64,000 nucleotides of DNA from Peptococcaceae bacterium UBA5767. GTDB lineage: Bacteria; Bacillota; TC1; UBA5767. Positions 25,141 through 34,884 of the stretch are shown piece after piece. The DNA lies in assembly GCA_002418765.1 (NCBI GenBank), contig DIET01000016.1, forward strand, positions 1 through 64,000, read 5' to 3'. Below the pieces are notes generated by a model that was not told the origin of the DNA, searched no databases, and saw only the letters and a program-made list of their open reading frames with translations. Positions within the stretch are counted from its first letter, which is position 1, and the number at the start of each line of letters is the position of its first letter. A program made the translations under genes and the position numbers.

Positions 25141-26880
25141 CTATGGACGGGTTAACAGATACCCCGATTCATTGGGATACCGGTCATAGGATACCAGTAT
25201 CCGCCCATCCATCAAAACACCTAGAATCGTCATCTGCGCATTGGTGATGCTGATAACCGGCCCCTCCAACTGCAACTTCTCCTTATCAATCCGGTAAACA
25301 TGCACCGTTTGGTTTTCTGCTTCAGACGTAGTGAAAGCTGCATAGCCATCGTAGGCCAAAGCACTAAGCTCATATCCATCCACCATCCCCCTCAGTTGGG
25401 TATCTGATTCCACGCGTTGCCGTTTTCTGTCATCTAGCGTCAACACATAGATATCTTCTGTATCTATCAGAAGAAGTGATTCGTGAGATTGATCCAAAAC
25501 TACTCTCATCATATTGCCGAGTCCCAGTGCGTACTCTGGGTCATATCCACTAAGATCTAAGAGCGTGTAATCCCGCATGGATTCATACCCTGTCAAACCA
25601 GAAAAGATTTTTGTATCCTGAGCAACGAATTCCGGTTGCGTATAAAATGACCTTGGCAACATATTGTCATTTTCAAAAACATGCGTGGTGCTAAGTAGCC
25701 TGTCCACCCCAGTCGCTAAATCAAAAATCTTCAATCCTTCCTCGTCTGTATAGCAAATCCGGCTGAGATCCTCAGCAATGTCATATCCGCCATAATACTG
25801 AAGAGGAAAGAAATCCTCATCATAAGTAATCTCACGTTCACTGAGCGAAGCAATCTTTTCTGGCAAAAGAATGGTCTCTTTGCGTTGCAGTGCATCGTCA
25901 TACACCAGCACCTTATCCCTTTTCTTCACCAAAACACCTTGTTCTGTGGCCTTCAGTCCATAAATATCCGGCCCCAAATCAATCAGCTGCACCATGTTTT
26001 GATTGGCAAGATCCAGGATGCCCAGCACCTGCGTATAATTCTCTTGTGTAGAAATGATGCCTCCCATAAGAAAAAAACCATCTTCCTTTTCCTTGAGGAT
26101 GCGCCAATGGTCCTGTGCGGGAGAGCCTTCAAAGTTTTTGATAGAGGAAAATTCATCTACTGTACCTTCTATCTGTACCAGATTGTTGTCAGGATGTGTT
26201 TTATCGAGTGCTAAAAAGACCCAAGTACCGTCTTCTGGTTGCCATGAAACAGTGTACGTCCAAATGGTTTCCACCCACTCCATTTCTTCACCAAACCTGG
26301 ATTCAAGAACGGCTTCATAGGTATGCTCGTCCAACCTAGAGACCTGTTTCAATACAATAGACCAAGGTGTCGGACTTTCATATGAGGAAAAATGGGGTTC
26401 CGGAACGTAGTAATAGCGAAAAGCATCTTTTTCTTCTATATAAGAGGAGGCCGGAAGACGACTCAAATCAAGCTCTTCTATCAGAAGATACTTGCGTGCC
26501 ATCTCTTCAACCTGCTCTATGCTGATCAATTTGGCTCCTTCATCAAGATCGTCGACAAGTGCATCCGTTCCATACTCCCGGATGTATTTAACAAAGGAAA
26601 ACTGAGCAATATATTCAATATCGATTTCTGAGGGATGGGAAAAACTTCCCCCATTGCCAATACTGGTGATGGAATCATACAGCAGCGCCTCCCACAGTTC
26701 TTGTAGCAACCGTCTGTCTTCAATGATTTCTTTGCTCTCATCCATCGGAGTCTTGCCCTCCGGTTGATCCTGCACAAAATCTCCTGGAATCACTGATTCC
26801 GTCTCCGGAGTTGCACACCCTGCCCCTATCATGGCTACGCAAAGAAACACACACATACACACCATCCATTTTCGCATCAC
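25141..26880 (-). CDS. Putative lipoprotein of unknown function
   Basis: A 579-residue exported protein. It has a signal peptide (MMRKWMVCMCVFLCVAMIGA) and lipobox IGAGC at about residue 22, followed by an acidic Pro/Glu-rich linker (PETESVIPGDFVQDQPEGK). The remainder has many short beta-strand-like segments with aromatic and Asp/Gly turns (for example LLDLSGYDPEYALGLGNM), suggesting a beta-propeller-like fold, but I do not recognise a family. It stands alone, between the proXWV operon and the IS256 relic, with the same strand as its neighbours. Function unknown; a cell-surface or sensing role would be guesswork. Confidence 0.75.
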   Translation of the reverse strand: MMRKWMVCMCVFLCVAMIGAGCATPETESVIPGDFVQDQPEGKTPMDESKEIIEDRRLLQELWEALLYDSITSIGNGGSFSHPSEIDIEYIAQFSFVKYIREYGTDALVDDLDEGAKLISIEQVEEMARKYLLIEELDLSRLPASSYIEEKDAFRYYYVPEPHFSSYESPTPWSIVLKQVSRLDEHTYEAVLESRFGEEMEWVETIWTYTVSWQPEDGTWVFLALDKTHPDNNLVQIEGTVDEFSSIKNFEGSPAQDHWRILKEKEDGFFLMGGIISTQENYTQVLGILDLANQNMVQLIDLGPDIYGLKATEQGVLVKKRDKVLVYDDALQRKETILLPEKIASLSEREITYDEDFFPLQYYGGYDIAEDLSRICYTDEEGLKIFDLATGVDRLLSTTHVFENDNMLPRSFYTQPEFVAQDTKIFSGLTGYESMRDYTLLDLSGYDPEYALGLGNMMRVVLDQSHESLLLIDTEDIYVLTLDDRKRQRVESDTQLRGMVDGYELSALAYDGYAAFTTSEAENQTVHVYRIDKEKLQLEGPVISITNAQMTILGVLMDGRILVSYDRYPNESGYLLTRP

Positions 26881-26945
26881 GAATCATCCCCTCTTGATTG
26901 TTTCTCTATGACATCAGTATAGCACAAAGGCTAGTGTCAACGAAT

Positions 26946-28261
26946 GTGCGCAAATTCCATCCGTATCTCCCAAGAAGGAGTCAGGCAACCCTAGACCTTT
27001 CAGTTGAAATGACATCCAGTGCTTTGGAGTCTATGTAGCTTTTTGAGGTGGACCAATCCTCACTGTACTCAATAAGGTAGCTGATCACCAGGCGGATATA
27101 GGAGTCCATATTGGGGAAGATCCCGACCACCCTGGTTCTCCGGCGGATCTCCCGGTTCAGCCGCTCTATCACATTGGTGGTAGAAATCTTTCGTCTGTCA
27201 ATCCGGCCGAAGTGAAAATACTGCAGTGAATCCTCCCGACCTGCTTCCAGGGCTGCTATGGCCCGGAGATATTTTCTCTCATACTCATTTATGAACAGCC
27301 CGGCATATCAGACTGCACTGTCATGATCCGGCTGCATCCAGATCTGTTTCAGCTTTACCCCAAAGGACTCTTTCTCGCTGGCCGGAATATGGGCCATGAT
27401 GTTTCTCATGAAATGGACTTTGCAGCGCTGCCAGCAGGCCCCTACGAAGGATTTCCGGACTGAGGATACCAGGCCGGCATGTGCATCAGAGACCACCAGC
27501 CAGACGCTTTGTAACCCTCTGGCTTTCATGGAATCGAACAGAGCATTGTAACTGGCCTCGGATTCCTCATACATGGGCTGCACCGGCCAGGATGTCCCTG
27601 GTTCCATCCATTCTGAGACCACAGCCCACATGAACGGCCATGTTTCTGACATGACCATTGTCCCGGATTCTTTCATACAGGGCGTCCACCCACAGGACCG
27701 GATATGTATCCTCCAGTTTTCGCTTGCGGAACTCCCTGACCTGAGCGTTCAGTTCTTTAGTGATCTGACTGACCTGACTTCTGGAAATGGAGTCAATGCC
27801 CAGGGACTTGGCCAGCTACTCAATTTTCCGGGTGGAAATCCCGTTGACGTAGGCTTCCTGAATGACGTTCATCAGAGCAGCTTCAGAGCGTTTCCGTCCG
27901 GTTACAAAGAAAGGAATGTAGCCGCCTTTCCGGGGTTTGGGAACCATGAGGTAGATCGTACCCATCCTGGTATCCATTCGGCGGACCCGGTAACCAGCCC
28001 TGTATTCATTGCGGCTATCCGAACATTCATGACGGTCGGCGCCCACTTTGGCGAGAACTCTGCATGCATCATTTGATCGCAGAGCCATTTCAGCATTCCC
28101 AGCATCGGATCCGTCGCGGTCATAAATTGCATTAGCATTTTTTCCAAGGGTACAGTAGAATTGGGGTGAGTCATCAGTTTAAATCTCCTTTCGGGTGGTT
28201 TCGTCGCTTACCTAATTCGGAGAAACTGATGACTTTCCTTTTGTTTCTTGAATTTGCGCAC
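26946..28261 (-). mobile_element. IS256-family insertion sequence relic
   Basis: About 1.3 kb bounded by matching inverted ends GTGCGCAAATTC at 26946-26957 and its complement at 28250-28261. It encloses a decayed IS256/mutator-type transposase. I see no convincing 8-bp target duplication next to these ends, which is expected in an old copy or if the true ends lie a few bases further out. Confidence 0.8.
26981..28174 (-). pseudogene. IS256-family transposase, broken by frameshifts and stops
   Basis: The conserved parts of a ~400-residue DDE transposase appear in order but in different frames. N-terminus MTHPNSTVPLEKMLMQF to about 28050; then YRVRRMDTRMGTIYLMVPK and GYIPFFVTGRKRSEAAL (27816-28070); an in-frame TAG after STRKIE where the family reads on into LAKSLGID; then LWVDALYERIRDNGHV; after another frame change LVVSDAHAGL and WQRCKVHFMRNI (27308-27676); finally IERLNREIRRRTRVVGIFPN and the C-terminus at 26981. 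At least two frameshifts plus a stop make it inactive. Confidence 0.9.
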
Positions 28262-28585
28262 TTTATTGTAGTCTATCCTTGTAAATAGCTCTGCCAAAGC
28301 CACTATTCTTACAATACTATTCGCTCCTCTTCATTTTTTCGATTAACCGTATCGATTTGCATTTCCATAAAACCACCATACTAAACAAGCCATAAGGTTT
28401 ACTAACCCTATGGCTAATCATGAATATTTGATTATTTGTTAACCTAAGCCAAAATTACCAATCAAATCATGCTCTTTGGCTGATTTATTTGTTCTACGGG
28501 AAAACATCGCAACAGCACAGATAATGATAGCCCGCTTTGATTGAAAAATGATTGATAGTTTGGACCATTTTAGCTTTATATCGCT
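28262..28585. other. 324-nt gap with one hairpin
   Basis: No coding region seen between the IS256 relic and the D-2-hydroxyacid dehydrogenase stop. It contains an imperfect stem AGCCATAAGG / CCCTATGGCT (28388-28397 and 28406-28415, one mismatch). On the minus strand it is followed by TGTTTAG, so it may be a weak terminator for the operon that ends at 28586, 170 nt earlier. Confidence 0.4.
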
Positions 28586-29533
28586 TCACTTTTCAAATTG
28601 AATAAGATTTCGCATTTTATCAAAACGGCCATGAACATATTCTTCCAGGTTGAAATAGAATAAATCATATGCCATTCTAAAATATTCTGAAGAGCTTCCA
28701 CTGACATGGGGTGTAATAATCACATTCTTCAAATCCCAAAAAGGATGCTCTTTCGGTAGTGGTTCTTCCTCGAAAACATCCAAAATAGCCATTCGCATTG
28801 TTTCATTTTGCAATGCTTTTGTTAAATCGGCCTCATTGATGGTGGCGCCTCTACCGATACTGATAAAACATGCGTTAGACGGCATCAACCTAAATAAATC
28901 TCCATTAATCATACCTTTTGTATCATCGGTTAAAGGTATCAAATTGATGACATAATCACTACGCTTGAAAATCTCGCCTATATCAACCGGTAAGAATATT
29001 TCATCAACAAATTCCATTTCCTCATAATTTTTCTTTGTTCCTATTACCTTCATCCCAAATTGTTTTGCCATCTTGGCTATGGATCTACCTACATTCCCAA
29101 GTCCTAATATCCCTACCACTGCTTCATGGATATGGCCTTGATAAGGCATTCTATCCCACTTGCGTTGTACTTGATTGTAAAACATCTGGTGCCAATTTCT
29201 ACTCGCCAAAATCATAGCACCCATGACATATTCTGTCATCACCTCTTTATGGATCCCCTGTGCACTGGTTAGCAGTATATTTTTCTTATGTATCTCGTCC
29301 AAAGGTAAACCGTCTAAACCTGAACGCAGTGATTGAATCCACCTTACATGGGGTGCCTTATTGAGAATATCTTTATGACAACGAAATGAAACATAAACTT
29401 CCGTGTCCAACAGCAATTCCTCAGGATAATCATCTTCTATAACGGTCGATACCTCAAAATCAGGAAATTGTTTGTTCAGTTCATCTTTCACTTGATCATC
29501 AACGGGGATGGTAATCAATATTCTTCGGGTCAT
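28586..29533 (-). CDS. D-2-hydroxyacid dehydrogenase (NAD-dependent)
   Basis: A 315-residue cytoplasmic oxidoreductase of the D-isomer 2-hydroxyacid dehydrogenase family, which interconverts 2-oxoacids and D-2-hydroxyacids. The NAD fold is VVGILGLGNVGRSIAKMAKQFG (about residue 138). Catalytic regions are ISIGRGATINEADL (arginine), the DVFEEEPLPKEHPFWD segment (glutamate) and VIITPHVSGSS (histidine). It overlaps the upstream flavoprotein gene by 4 nt (ATGA) and is the last gene of the BMP transporter operon. Glyoxylate, hydroxypyruvate or another small oxoacid from ring breakdown is a plausible substrate (inference). Confidence 0.88.
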   Translation of the reverse strand: MTRRILITIPVDDQVKDELNKQFPDFEVSTVIEDDYPEELLLDTEVYVSFRCHKDILNKAPHVRWIQSLRSGLDGLPLDEIHKKNILLTSAQGIHKEVMTEYVMGAMILASRNWHQMFYNQVQRKWDRMPYQGHIHEAVVGILGLGNVGRSIAKMAKQFGMKVIGTKKNYEEMEFVDEIFLPVDIGEIFKRSDYVINLIPLTDDTKGMINGDLFRLMPSNACFISIGRGATINEADLTKALQNETMRMAILDVFEEEPLPKEHPFWDLKNVIITPHVSGSSSEYFRMAYDLFYFNLEEYVHGRFDKMRNLIQFEK

Positions 29534-30174
29534 TCCAACAACTCCTTATTGTTACTCTCAAATCCATCCTGCAAGAGTTTGGCCGCACTCATCAATCTTA
29601 ATGCAATCGTTCTGATTGTTTTCATGCCTTCCTCATCATCCAATAAATTTTTCTCCAATTGGTCTTTTGACCATACCGTGCCAGCATTGTATGCGCCACC
29701 ACCTCCACATACCAGAATACCACGGCTTATATATAAATTATTGATTATTTCTGCAGAAGTTTCTTGTCCCCCATGGCGTGTGCCACCAACGGTAATACAA
29801 CTCCCCACTTTTGGCAACTGGATTTCTTTCTGTTGTATCTGTCTATTTCTCATCGGTCGCAAGCGACTAATAAAATTTACTATTTCAGGAGTGATCCCCA
29901 TGGAATAAACAGGGGAGGCAATCAGATAGGTTGTCGCTGATTCCCACTGGGCCACGAGCTCATCACCGTCATCTGCAAATACCATGCAACGTCCTGTGTT
30001 CTCTTTGATACACCGATCACAGTGTATGCAAGAATGCACCTTTAGTTTTCTAAGATTCACCTGATTTGTGATGGCTCCTTTCTCTTCCATAATACGCAAT
30101 GCATACTGCAAGGCATGCTCGGTCGCACCTTTTCTTGGACTCCCACAAATTCCCAAAACTTTTATCTCAGCCAA
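29530..30174 (-). CDS. Iron-sulfur flavoprotein (Isf-like), first copy
   Basis: A 214-residue flavodoxin-fold protein of the NADPH-dependent FMN reductase family. The FMN phosphate loop is GICGSPRKGATEHA. It carries a compact cysteine motif C-x2-C-x2-C-x7-C (SCIHCDRCIKENTGRC), as in iron-sulfur flavoproteins that bind a 4Fe-4S cluster. Further conserved blocks are IASPVYSMG, GGTRHGGQE and YNAGTVWSKD. The start is TTG at 30174, fixed by GGAGG 7 nt upstream. It lies 13 nt after the ABC ATPase gene. A close paralogue at 51149 sits beside a second importer of the same type. It probably performs a reductive step on an imported compound (inference). Confidence 0.82.
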   Translation of the reverse strand: MAEIKVLGICGSPRKGATEHALQYALRIMEEKGAITNQVNLRKLKVHSCIHCDRCIKENTGRCMVFADDGDELVAQWESATTYLIASPVYSMGITPEIVNFISRLRPMRNRQIQQKEIQLPKVGSCITVGGTRHGGQETSAEIINNLYISRGILVCGGGGAYNAGTVWSKDQLEKNLLDDEEGMKTIRTIALRLMSAAKLLQDGFESNNKELLE

Positions 30175-30187
30175 TACTCTCCCTCCT

Positions 30188-31705
30188 TTACCTTTCTTTT
30201 TTTACGACTCCAGCCATCATCAAACCGATTTCCTCAATAGGAATCAGACCCGGTATAAATTCACCCATTATTGTGCCCTCATAAATCACCAGAACCCGGT
30301 CTGAGACCTCCAATATCTCATCCAAATCACTTGAAATCAACAGGATTGCTGTCCCATCTGATTTTTTGCGAAATAGTGTTTTATGAATGAATTCCATCGC
30401 TCCAATATCGAGTCCACGTGTGGGCTGCGAAATAACCAACGCTTGGGGCTGACAGGAAATTTCCCTGGCCAGCAAAACTTTTTGTTGATTCCCTCCCGAT
30501 AAGTTTGAAACAGGCACCTGACCAGATGGCGTCTTGACCTGATACTCTGCAATAATCTCTTTTGCATTTTGCTCAATATATGCGTGGTTTAATAATCCAT
30601 ACTTCTTGTATGGTTGTTGAGAAATGTGTTTGATAGCAAGGTTCATCGAGATAGAAAAAGGTGTAAGCAAACCGACTCCCCTACGATCATCTGGTACGTA
30701 TCCCAGTCCTATGCAAATCCGTTCATAAGGAGATAATTCATTGAGGTTCTGGCCGTTCAAAGATATCTCTCCGGAATCAATTTCGTTTATCCCTGAGATA
30801 ACGTCTGCCAATTCTTTTTGTCCATTGCCATCTACCCCGGCAATTCCCAAAATTTCTCCACCATAAACATCGAAACTAACACCATTGACCGCACTAAGAC
30901 CTTTCACGTTTTTGCAATAAACATCCTTTAAGGAAAGTACCTTTTCAAATTTTTTCGTTTCCACTTTTTCATACTTTAAAAGCACCTCTTTTCCAACCAT
31001 CATTCTTGCGAGTTCTTTCTCACTGGTATCTTTTGTATGAACCGTAGAAATTTTAGTTCCATTTCTTAAGACTGTAACCCTGTCCGTAATTTCCATTATT
31101 TCTTTCAATTTATGAGAGATAAATATTACTGTCCCGCCATCAACAACAAAATTCTTTAAAACTATGAATAATTCCTTCACTTCTTGTGGAGTCAACACGG
31201 CAGTTGGCTCATCCAGTACCAATATTTCTGCACCGCGGTAGAGAACCTTAATGATTTCAACTCGCTGCTGTACGCCAACAGACAATTGGGAGACCTTGGC
31301 TTTGGGATCTACTTCCAATCCATATTTTTGTGATAGTTCCCTCACTCGGTCCTCAATATCCACCAAATCCAGTTTATACAGCTTTTGTCCTTCCAGACCT
31401 ATCGAGATATTTTCCGCAACGGTAAAAGGCGGAACCAGCATGAAGTGCTGATGCACCATTCCAATTCCCAGATGCAATGCAACCTTCGGGTTACTGATCT
31501 GCACCTCTTCTCCCTTGATAAGTATTTCCCCTTGATCAGGATGATATAGTCCATATAAGATGTTCATCAAGGTTGTTTTTCCAGCCCCATTTTCACCCAA
31601 AATGGCATGTATTTCTCCACGTTGAATATCCAAATCAATACCATCATTGGCCTTAACTTCTCCAAAATACTTCTTGATATTTTTCATTTCCAAAAGGGTA
31701 TCCAT
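30188..31705 (-). CDS. BMP-type nucleoside/purine ABC importer ATPase, first copy
   Basis: A 505-residue duplicated ATPase of the sugar/nucleoside (YufO/NupO, RbsA-like) type. First half: Walker A GENGAGKTT, MVHQHFMLVPPFTVAEN, signature LSVGVQQRVEIIKVLYRGA, Walker B ILVLDEPTAVLTP. The second half has a degenerate Walker A (GVDGNGQKE) and LSGGNQQKVLLAREI. I chose ATG 31705 (MDTLLEMKNIKKYFG) because GGAGG lies 7 nt upstream; the open frame extends upstream to 31936 but overlaps the permease gene. It partners the two permeases at 31726 and 32695 and the lipoprotein at 33833. Substrate probably a nucleoside or purine. Confidence 0.92.
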   Translation of the reverse strand: MDTLLEMKNIKKYFGEVKANDGIDLDIQRGEIHAILGENGAGKTTLMNILYGLYHPDQGEILIKGEEVQISNPKVALHLGIGMVHQHFMLVPPFTVAENISIGLEGQKLYKLDLVDIEDRVRELSQKYGLEVDPKAKVSQLSVGVQQRVEIIKVLYRGAEILVLDEPTAVLTPQEVKELFIVLKNFVVDGGTVIFISHKLKEIMEITDRVTVLRNGTKISTVHTKDTSEKELARMMVGKEVLLKYEKVETKKFEKVLSLKDVYCKNVKGLSAVNGVSFDVYGGEILGIAGVDGNGQKELADVISGINEIDSGEISLNGQNLNELSPYERICIGLGYVPDDRRGVGLLTPFSISMNLAIKHISQQPYKKYGLLNHAYIEQNAKEIIAEYQVKTPSGQVPVSNLSGGNQQKVLLAREISCQPQALVISQPTRGLDIGAMEFIHKTLFRKKSDGTAILLISSDLDEILEVSDRVLVIYEGTIMGEFIPGLIPIEEIGLMMAGVVKKER

Positions 31706-31725
31706 TTCAAATCCTCCATAAAATA

Positions 31726-32676
31726 CTATCTGCTCTTGATGTAAGGTTTGCCCATTGACGCGGGAGGTGCTGCTTTGCCAATAAATCCGGCTAGTGCAAC
31801 CATAGCGGCTACATATGGTAACATTTGGAGGAATTCTACTGGAATATCCAGTAGTCCCATGGACTGTATCCTCAACTGAAGCGCATCCGCTGCTCCAAAT
31901 AAGAATGACGATCCCAGAACACCCCACGGACTCCACTTACCAAGTACCAATGCAGCCAATGCGATGTAACCTTTTCCTGCTATCATATTTTCCATGAAAA
32001 CGGATAGTTGTCCAAGTGATAAAAAAGCACCTCCAATGCCGCTTAGAAATCCACTAACCAAAACACATGAATATCTCACCAATGGCACACTAATACCCAG
32101 GGTATCCGCAGCCTCTGGCTGTTCACCCACCGCCCTGATAATGATTCCGGTCGGAGTTTTATACATAATCCACCAAACAACTGGAACTAAGCAAACTGCA
32201 AAATAGGTAAGCAAACCATGTTGGAAGAGTATAGGTCCAAAAAACGGAATTTTACTAAGCAACGGGACTGGTACGATTCCCAGTGACGGTACTTGAGATG
32301 GCGCTGATGTCCCAAAGGCTACTGCCGACAAAAAGCTTGTAAGCCCAAGCGCAAATAAATTGATAATGGTTCCGCTGACCACCTGATTACTCCCAACGCT
32401 TATACTTAATACTCCCAATATCAAGCCAACCAAGGCTCCCGCCATACCACCAAGCAAGACGCCTATCCATGGATTCCCAAACGTATATGAACCCCATACT
32501 GCCACAAAAGAACCCATTAGCATCATTCCCTCAATGCCGATGTTTGTGATGCCTGACCGGGCAGTAAAAACAGCACCAAGCGAACCCAAAAGAAGTATGG
32601 TCATCAATCGTATGCTAGAGGCAATCCAGCCAGATAAAAAAAGCAGACTAAATAAAGATACATTCAACCCCATCAT
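31726..32676 (-). CDS. BMP-type ABC importer permease, second subunit (first copy)
   Basis: A 316-residue polytopic membrane protein of the BPD_transp_2/YufQ-NupQ type, with about eight hydrophobic helices. The family signature is GAVFTARSGITNIGIEGMML near residue 40, followed by GSNQVVSGTIINLFALGLT and VGEQPEAADTLGI. The start is uncertain between the two adjacent ATGs at 32676/32673 and a TTG three codons later, because AAGGAG directly abuts the first ATG. It is 18 nt after the first permease. A paralogue is at 51887. Confidence 0.9.
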   Translation of the reverse strand: MMGLNVSLFSLLFLSGWIASSIRLMTILLLGSLGAVFTARSGITNIGIEGMMLMGSFVAVWGSYTFGNPWIGVLLGGMAGALVGLILGVLSISVGSNQVVSGTIINLFALGLTSFLSAVAFGTSAPSQVPSLGIVPVPLLSKIPFFGPILFQHGLLTYFAVCLVPVVWWIMYKTPTGIIIRAVGEQPEAADTLGISVPLVRYSCVLVSGFLSGIGGAFLSLGQLSVFMENMIAGKGYIALAALVLGKWSPWGVLGSSFLFGAADALQLRIQSMGLLDIPVEFLQMLPYVAAMVALAGFIGKAAPPASMGKPYIKSR

Positions 32677-32694
32677 CTCCTTCCTAAGATTTGA

Positions 32695-33774
32695 CTAGGA
32701 TATAGATTTCCTTTTCAAGAATGTATGTGTGACTGAAGCCAATTTGCCTTTATGTTGCCACATTTCACTTATGAGAACAAAAAATATAGTAAGCGCCTGA
32801 ATGGTCACCACCAAAGACACTGGTATTTGTGTCACTCGCTGCATATTATTGGCTCCTACCCTCAAAGCAGCCCAAAAAAGAGCTGATAAAACAATGCCGA
32901 AAGGATGCAATTTCCCCAGAAGCGCAACGGCGATGGCATCCCACCCATAGTTGGATGAAAAGCCAGAAAGAACGCGATGGTGAATGCCTGCAATTTCACC
33001 TGCGCCAGCAATGCCCGCCAATCCACCGGAGAATGCCAGGGCAATTATAATCATCTTTTCTACTTTGATTCCCATATACCTGGATGCCTTCTGATTAACA
33101 CCCACGGAAGATATCTTGACACCCAGCGGGGTATGTTTCATAAGAATATAAACACAAATAACGGCGACAAGTGCAACAAAAATACCGATATGCAATCTTG
33201 TTCCCGGAATAATTGAAGGCCAATATGCATTTTCTGAAATCCTTGGACTTTGAGGATAATATCCCCCTGGTTCTTTAAAAGGTCCATTGATAAAGAAATT
33301 CACCAAATAGTGAGCTATGTAATTGAGCATAATGGTATTGATCACCACAGAAAGCCCTTTTTTTGCGAAAAGATATCCTGGTATGATTCCCCAAACAGCT
33401 CCAGCCAAAAAACCAGCCATAATGCTGATGGGAATCAACAAAGGGGCAGGCAAAAAACCCAGATAAGTACCCACAAAGGCTGTTGCCAATCCGCCCATTA
33501 AAATCTGTCCTTCAGCACCAACAGAAATGGCACCCGCTGTAAAGGCAATGCTGATTCCTAGTCCTGCCAACAGAAGCGGATACATTTTAACCAGTACTTC
33601 AGTAAAACTTTTGATATTCCCAAAAGCACCATCCAACATACTTCGATATGCTACTATAGGACTCACTCCTACTGCAAAAATTAAAATCGAACCAAGTAAA
33701 AACGCCAGAACAATTGCGACTATAGGTGGTACAGCAGCAATTGCAAGCTTTCGCACTTCGCTTGGAATTTCCAT
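32695..33774 (-). CDS. BMP-type ABC importer permease, first subunit (first copy)
   Basis: A 359-residue membrane permease of the YufP/NupP type. It has a hydrophobic N-terminus, AGLGISIAFTAGAISVGAEGQILMGG (read in two halves) and VINTIMLNYIAHYLVNF, and the late VGVNQKASRYMGIKVEKM loop. About eight to ten helices. It follows the binding-protein gene after a 58-nt gap that holds a strong hairpin. A paralogue is at 52788. Confidence 0.9.
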   Translation of the reverse strand: MEIPSEVRKLAIAAVPPIVAIVLAFLLGSILIFAVGVSPIVAYRSMLDGAFGNIKSFTEVLVKMYPLLLAGLGISIAFTAGAISVGAEGQILMGGLATAFVGTYLGFLPAPLLIPISIMAGFLAGAVWGIIPGYLFAKKGLSVVINTIMLNYIAHYLVNFFINGPFKEPGGYYPQSPRISENAYWPSIIPGTRLHIGIFVALVAVICVYILMKHTPLGVKISSVGVNQKASRYMGIKVEKMIIIALAFSGGLAGIAGAGEIAGIHHRVLSGFSSNYGWDAIAVALLGKLHPFGIVLSALFWAALRVGANNMQRVTQIPVSLVVTIQALTIFFVLISEMWQHKGKLASVTHTFLKRKSIS

Positions 33775-33797
33775 AGAACCAGCCTCTCTTGATTAAG

Positions 33798-33826
33798 ATA
33801 TGAGGGGGCATTATGCCCCCTCATAT
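33798..33826 (-). promoter_or_regulatory. Intercistronic hairpin between binding protein and permease
   Basis: Perfect 13-bp stem ATATGAGGGGGCA / TGCCCCCTCATAT with a 3-nt loop, directly after the BMP gene stop. There is no T run on the minus strand. It occupies the same position as the proX-proW hairpin and probably stabilises the binding-protein message or partly attenuates transcription into the permease genes. Confidence 0.75.
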
Positions 33827-33832
33827 TAAATT

Positions 33833-34867
33833 TTAGTACTGTGGTTTGGGCAAAATACCGTCATCTCTTAAGCTACCATCAGACAATTTAGCAAGCACTT
33901 CTTCCAATTTGTCTTTCACTTCTTGTGAGATTTCACTTTCATGATCATGCCAAGGAGACGCACCTATAACGCCTTCTTTAACACCATTCAGTTTTACTTC
34001 TGCCTTAAGTCCACCATTGTATCCTACTTCAATGATTGTGTAGACAAGCTTTGAAACATTCTGGATCGCTGAAATATACACCGTTTCCGGCGCCACTTGA
34101 GACTGATCGCTGATGAAACCTATGGCATGTATACCAGCTTCCTTTGCGCCCTCAATAGAACCAAGACCCACCTGATTAGCATTACACGCAACAATATCAG
34201 CGCCCTGCTCAGCCATAGCCAATGCAATTTCCTTGCCCTTCTGAATATCAGAACTGGTATCTGTATAAGCTTTTAACACATTAACATCTGGTAGGACGTA
34301 CTTGGCTGCAGCCTCGAATCCATCCATAGACGCCTGATAATTTGGTGCTTTTTCTGCAACCATGATGCCTACTGTTTTACTATCTGTCAGAAGTCCTGCC
34401 AAAGTCCCAGCAACAAATCCTGTCTGTGCACTGTCAAACCGAAATGCACCCACATTCGGTTCTTGAACAGCAGAACCATTCACAATGATAAACATCTGAT
34501 CCGGATAGTCTGCTGCAACATTGAGCGTAGCATCTGTCAATTGAAAGCCATGAGGAATAATAAGATCATATCCTTGGTCTCCAAACGTTCTTAGGGCCGT
34601 TTCAAAATCAGGCAATGCAACATTTTCAGAAAAAGCAACTTCTACGCCCAATTCCTCTTTCGCATTCATCAATCCTGTGTGAGCTGATTGATTCCATCCA
34701 GCATCATTGATTGGGCCAGACATCACCATGGCCACCTTAAATGGTTCTGATTCGCTATCTTCTGGGTCAGTTTCCTCGCCCGCTTCTGTTGAACAACCTG
34801 AAATCATTAGGAATCCAATCAGTAACATGGCGATAAAAAACATGCTTTTTGGGTATCTAGATATCAT
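33833..34867 (-). CDS. BMP-family substrate-binding lipoprotein
   Basis: A 344-residue lipoprotein of the basic membrane protein/Med/PnrA family, which binds purine nucleosides or related ligands outside the cell. The signal sequence and lipobox are MFFIAMLLIGFLMISGC with Cys at about residue 25. The mature chain begins with an acidic linker and then FKVAMVMSGPINDAGWNQSA, a family hallmark. LIIPHGFQLTDAT, GAFRFDSAQTGFVAGTLAGL and IVACNANQVGLGSIEGAKE follow. GGGAGG precedes the ATG. It lies 17 nt after the FolB-like gene. No second BMP gene is found beside the second importer module. Confidence 0.92.
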   Translation of the reverse strand: MISRYPKSMFFIAMLLIGFLMISGCSTEAGEETDPEDSESEPFKVAMVMSGPINDAGWNQSAHTGLMNAKEELGVEVAFSENVALPDFETALRTFGDQGYDLIIPHGFQLTDATLNVAADYPDQMFIIVNGSAVQEPNVGAFRFDSAQTGFVAGTLAGLLTDSKTVGIMVAEKAPNYQASMDGFEAAAKYVLPDVNVLKAYTDTSSDIQKGKEIALAMAEQGADIVACNANQVGLGSIEGAKEAGIHAIGFISDQSQVAPETVYISAIQNVSKLVYTIIEVGYNGGLKAEVKLNGVKEGVIGASPWHDHESEISQEVKDKLEEVLAKLSDGSLRDDGILPKPQY

Positions 34868-34884
34868 CGTTTACCTCCCGTAAA

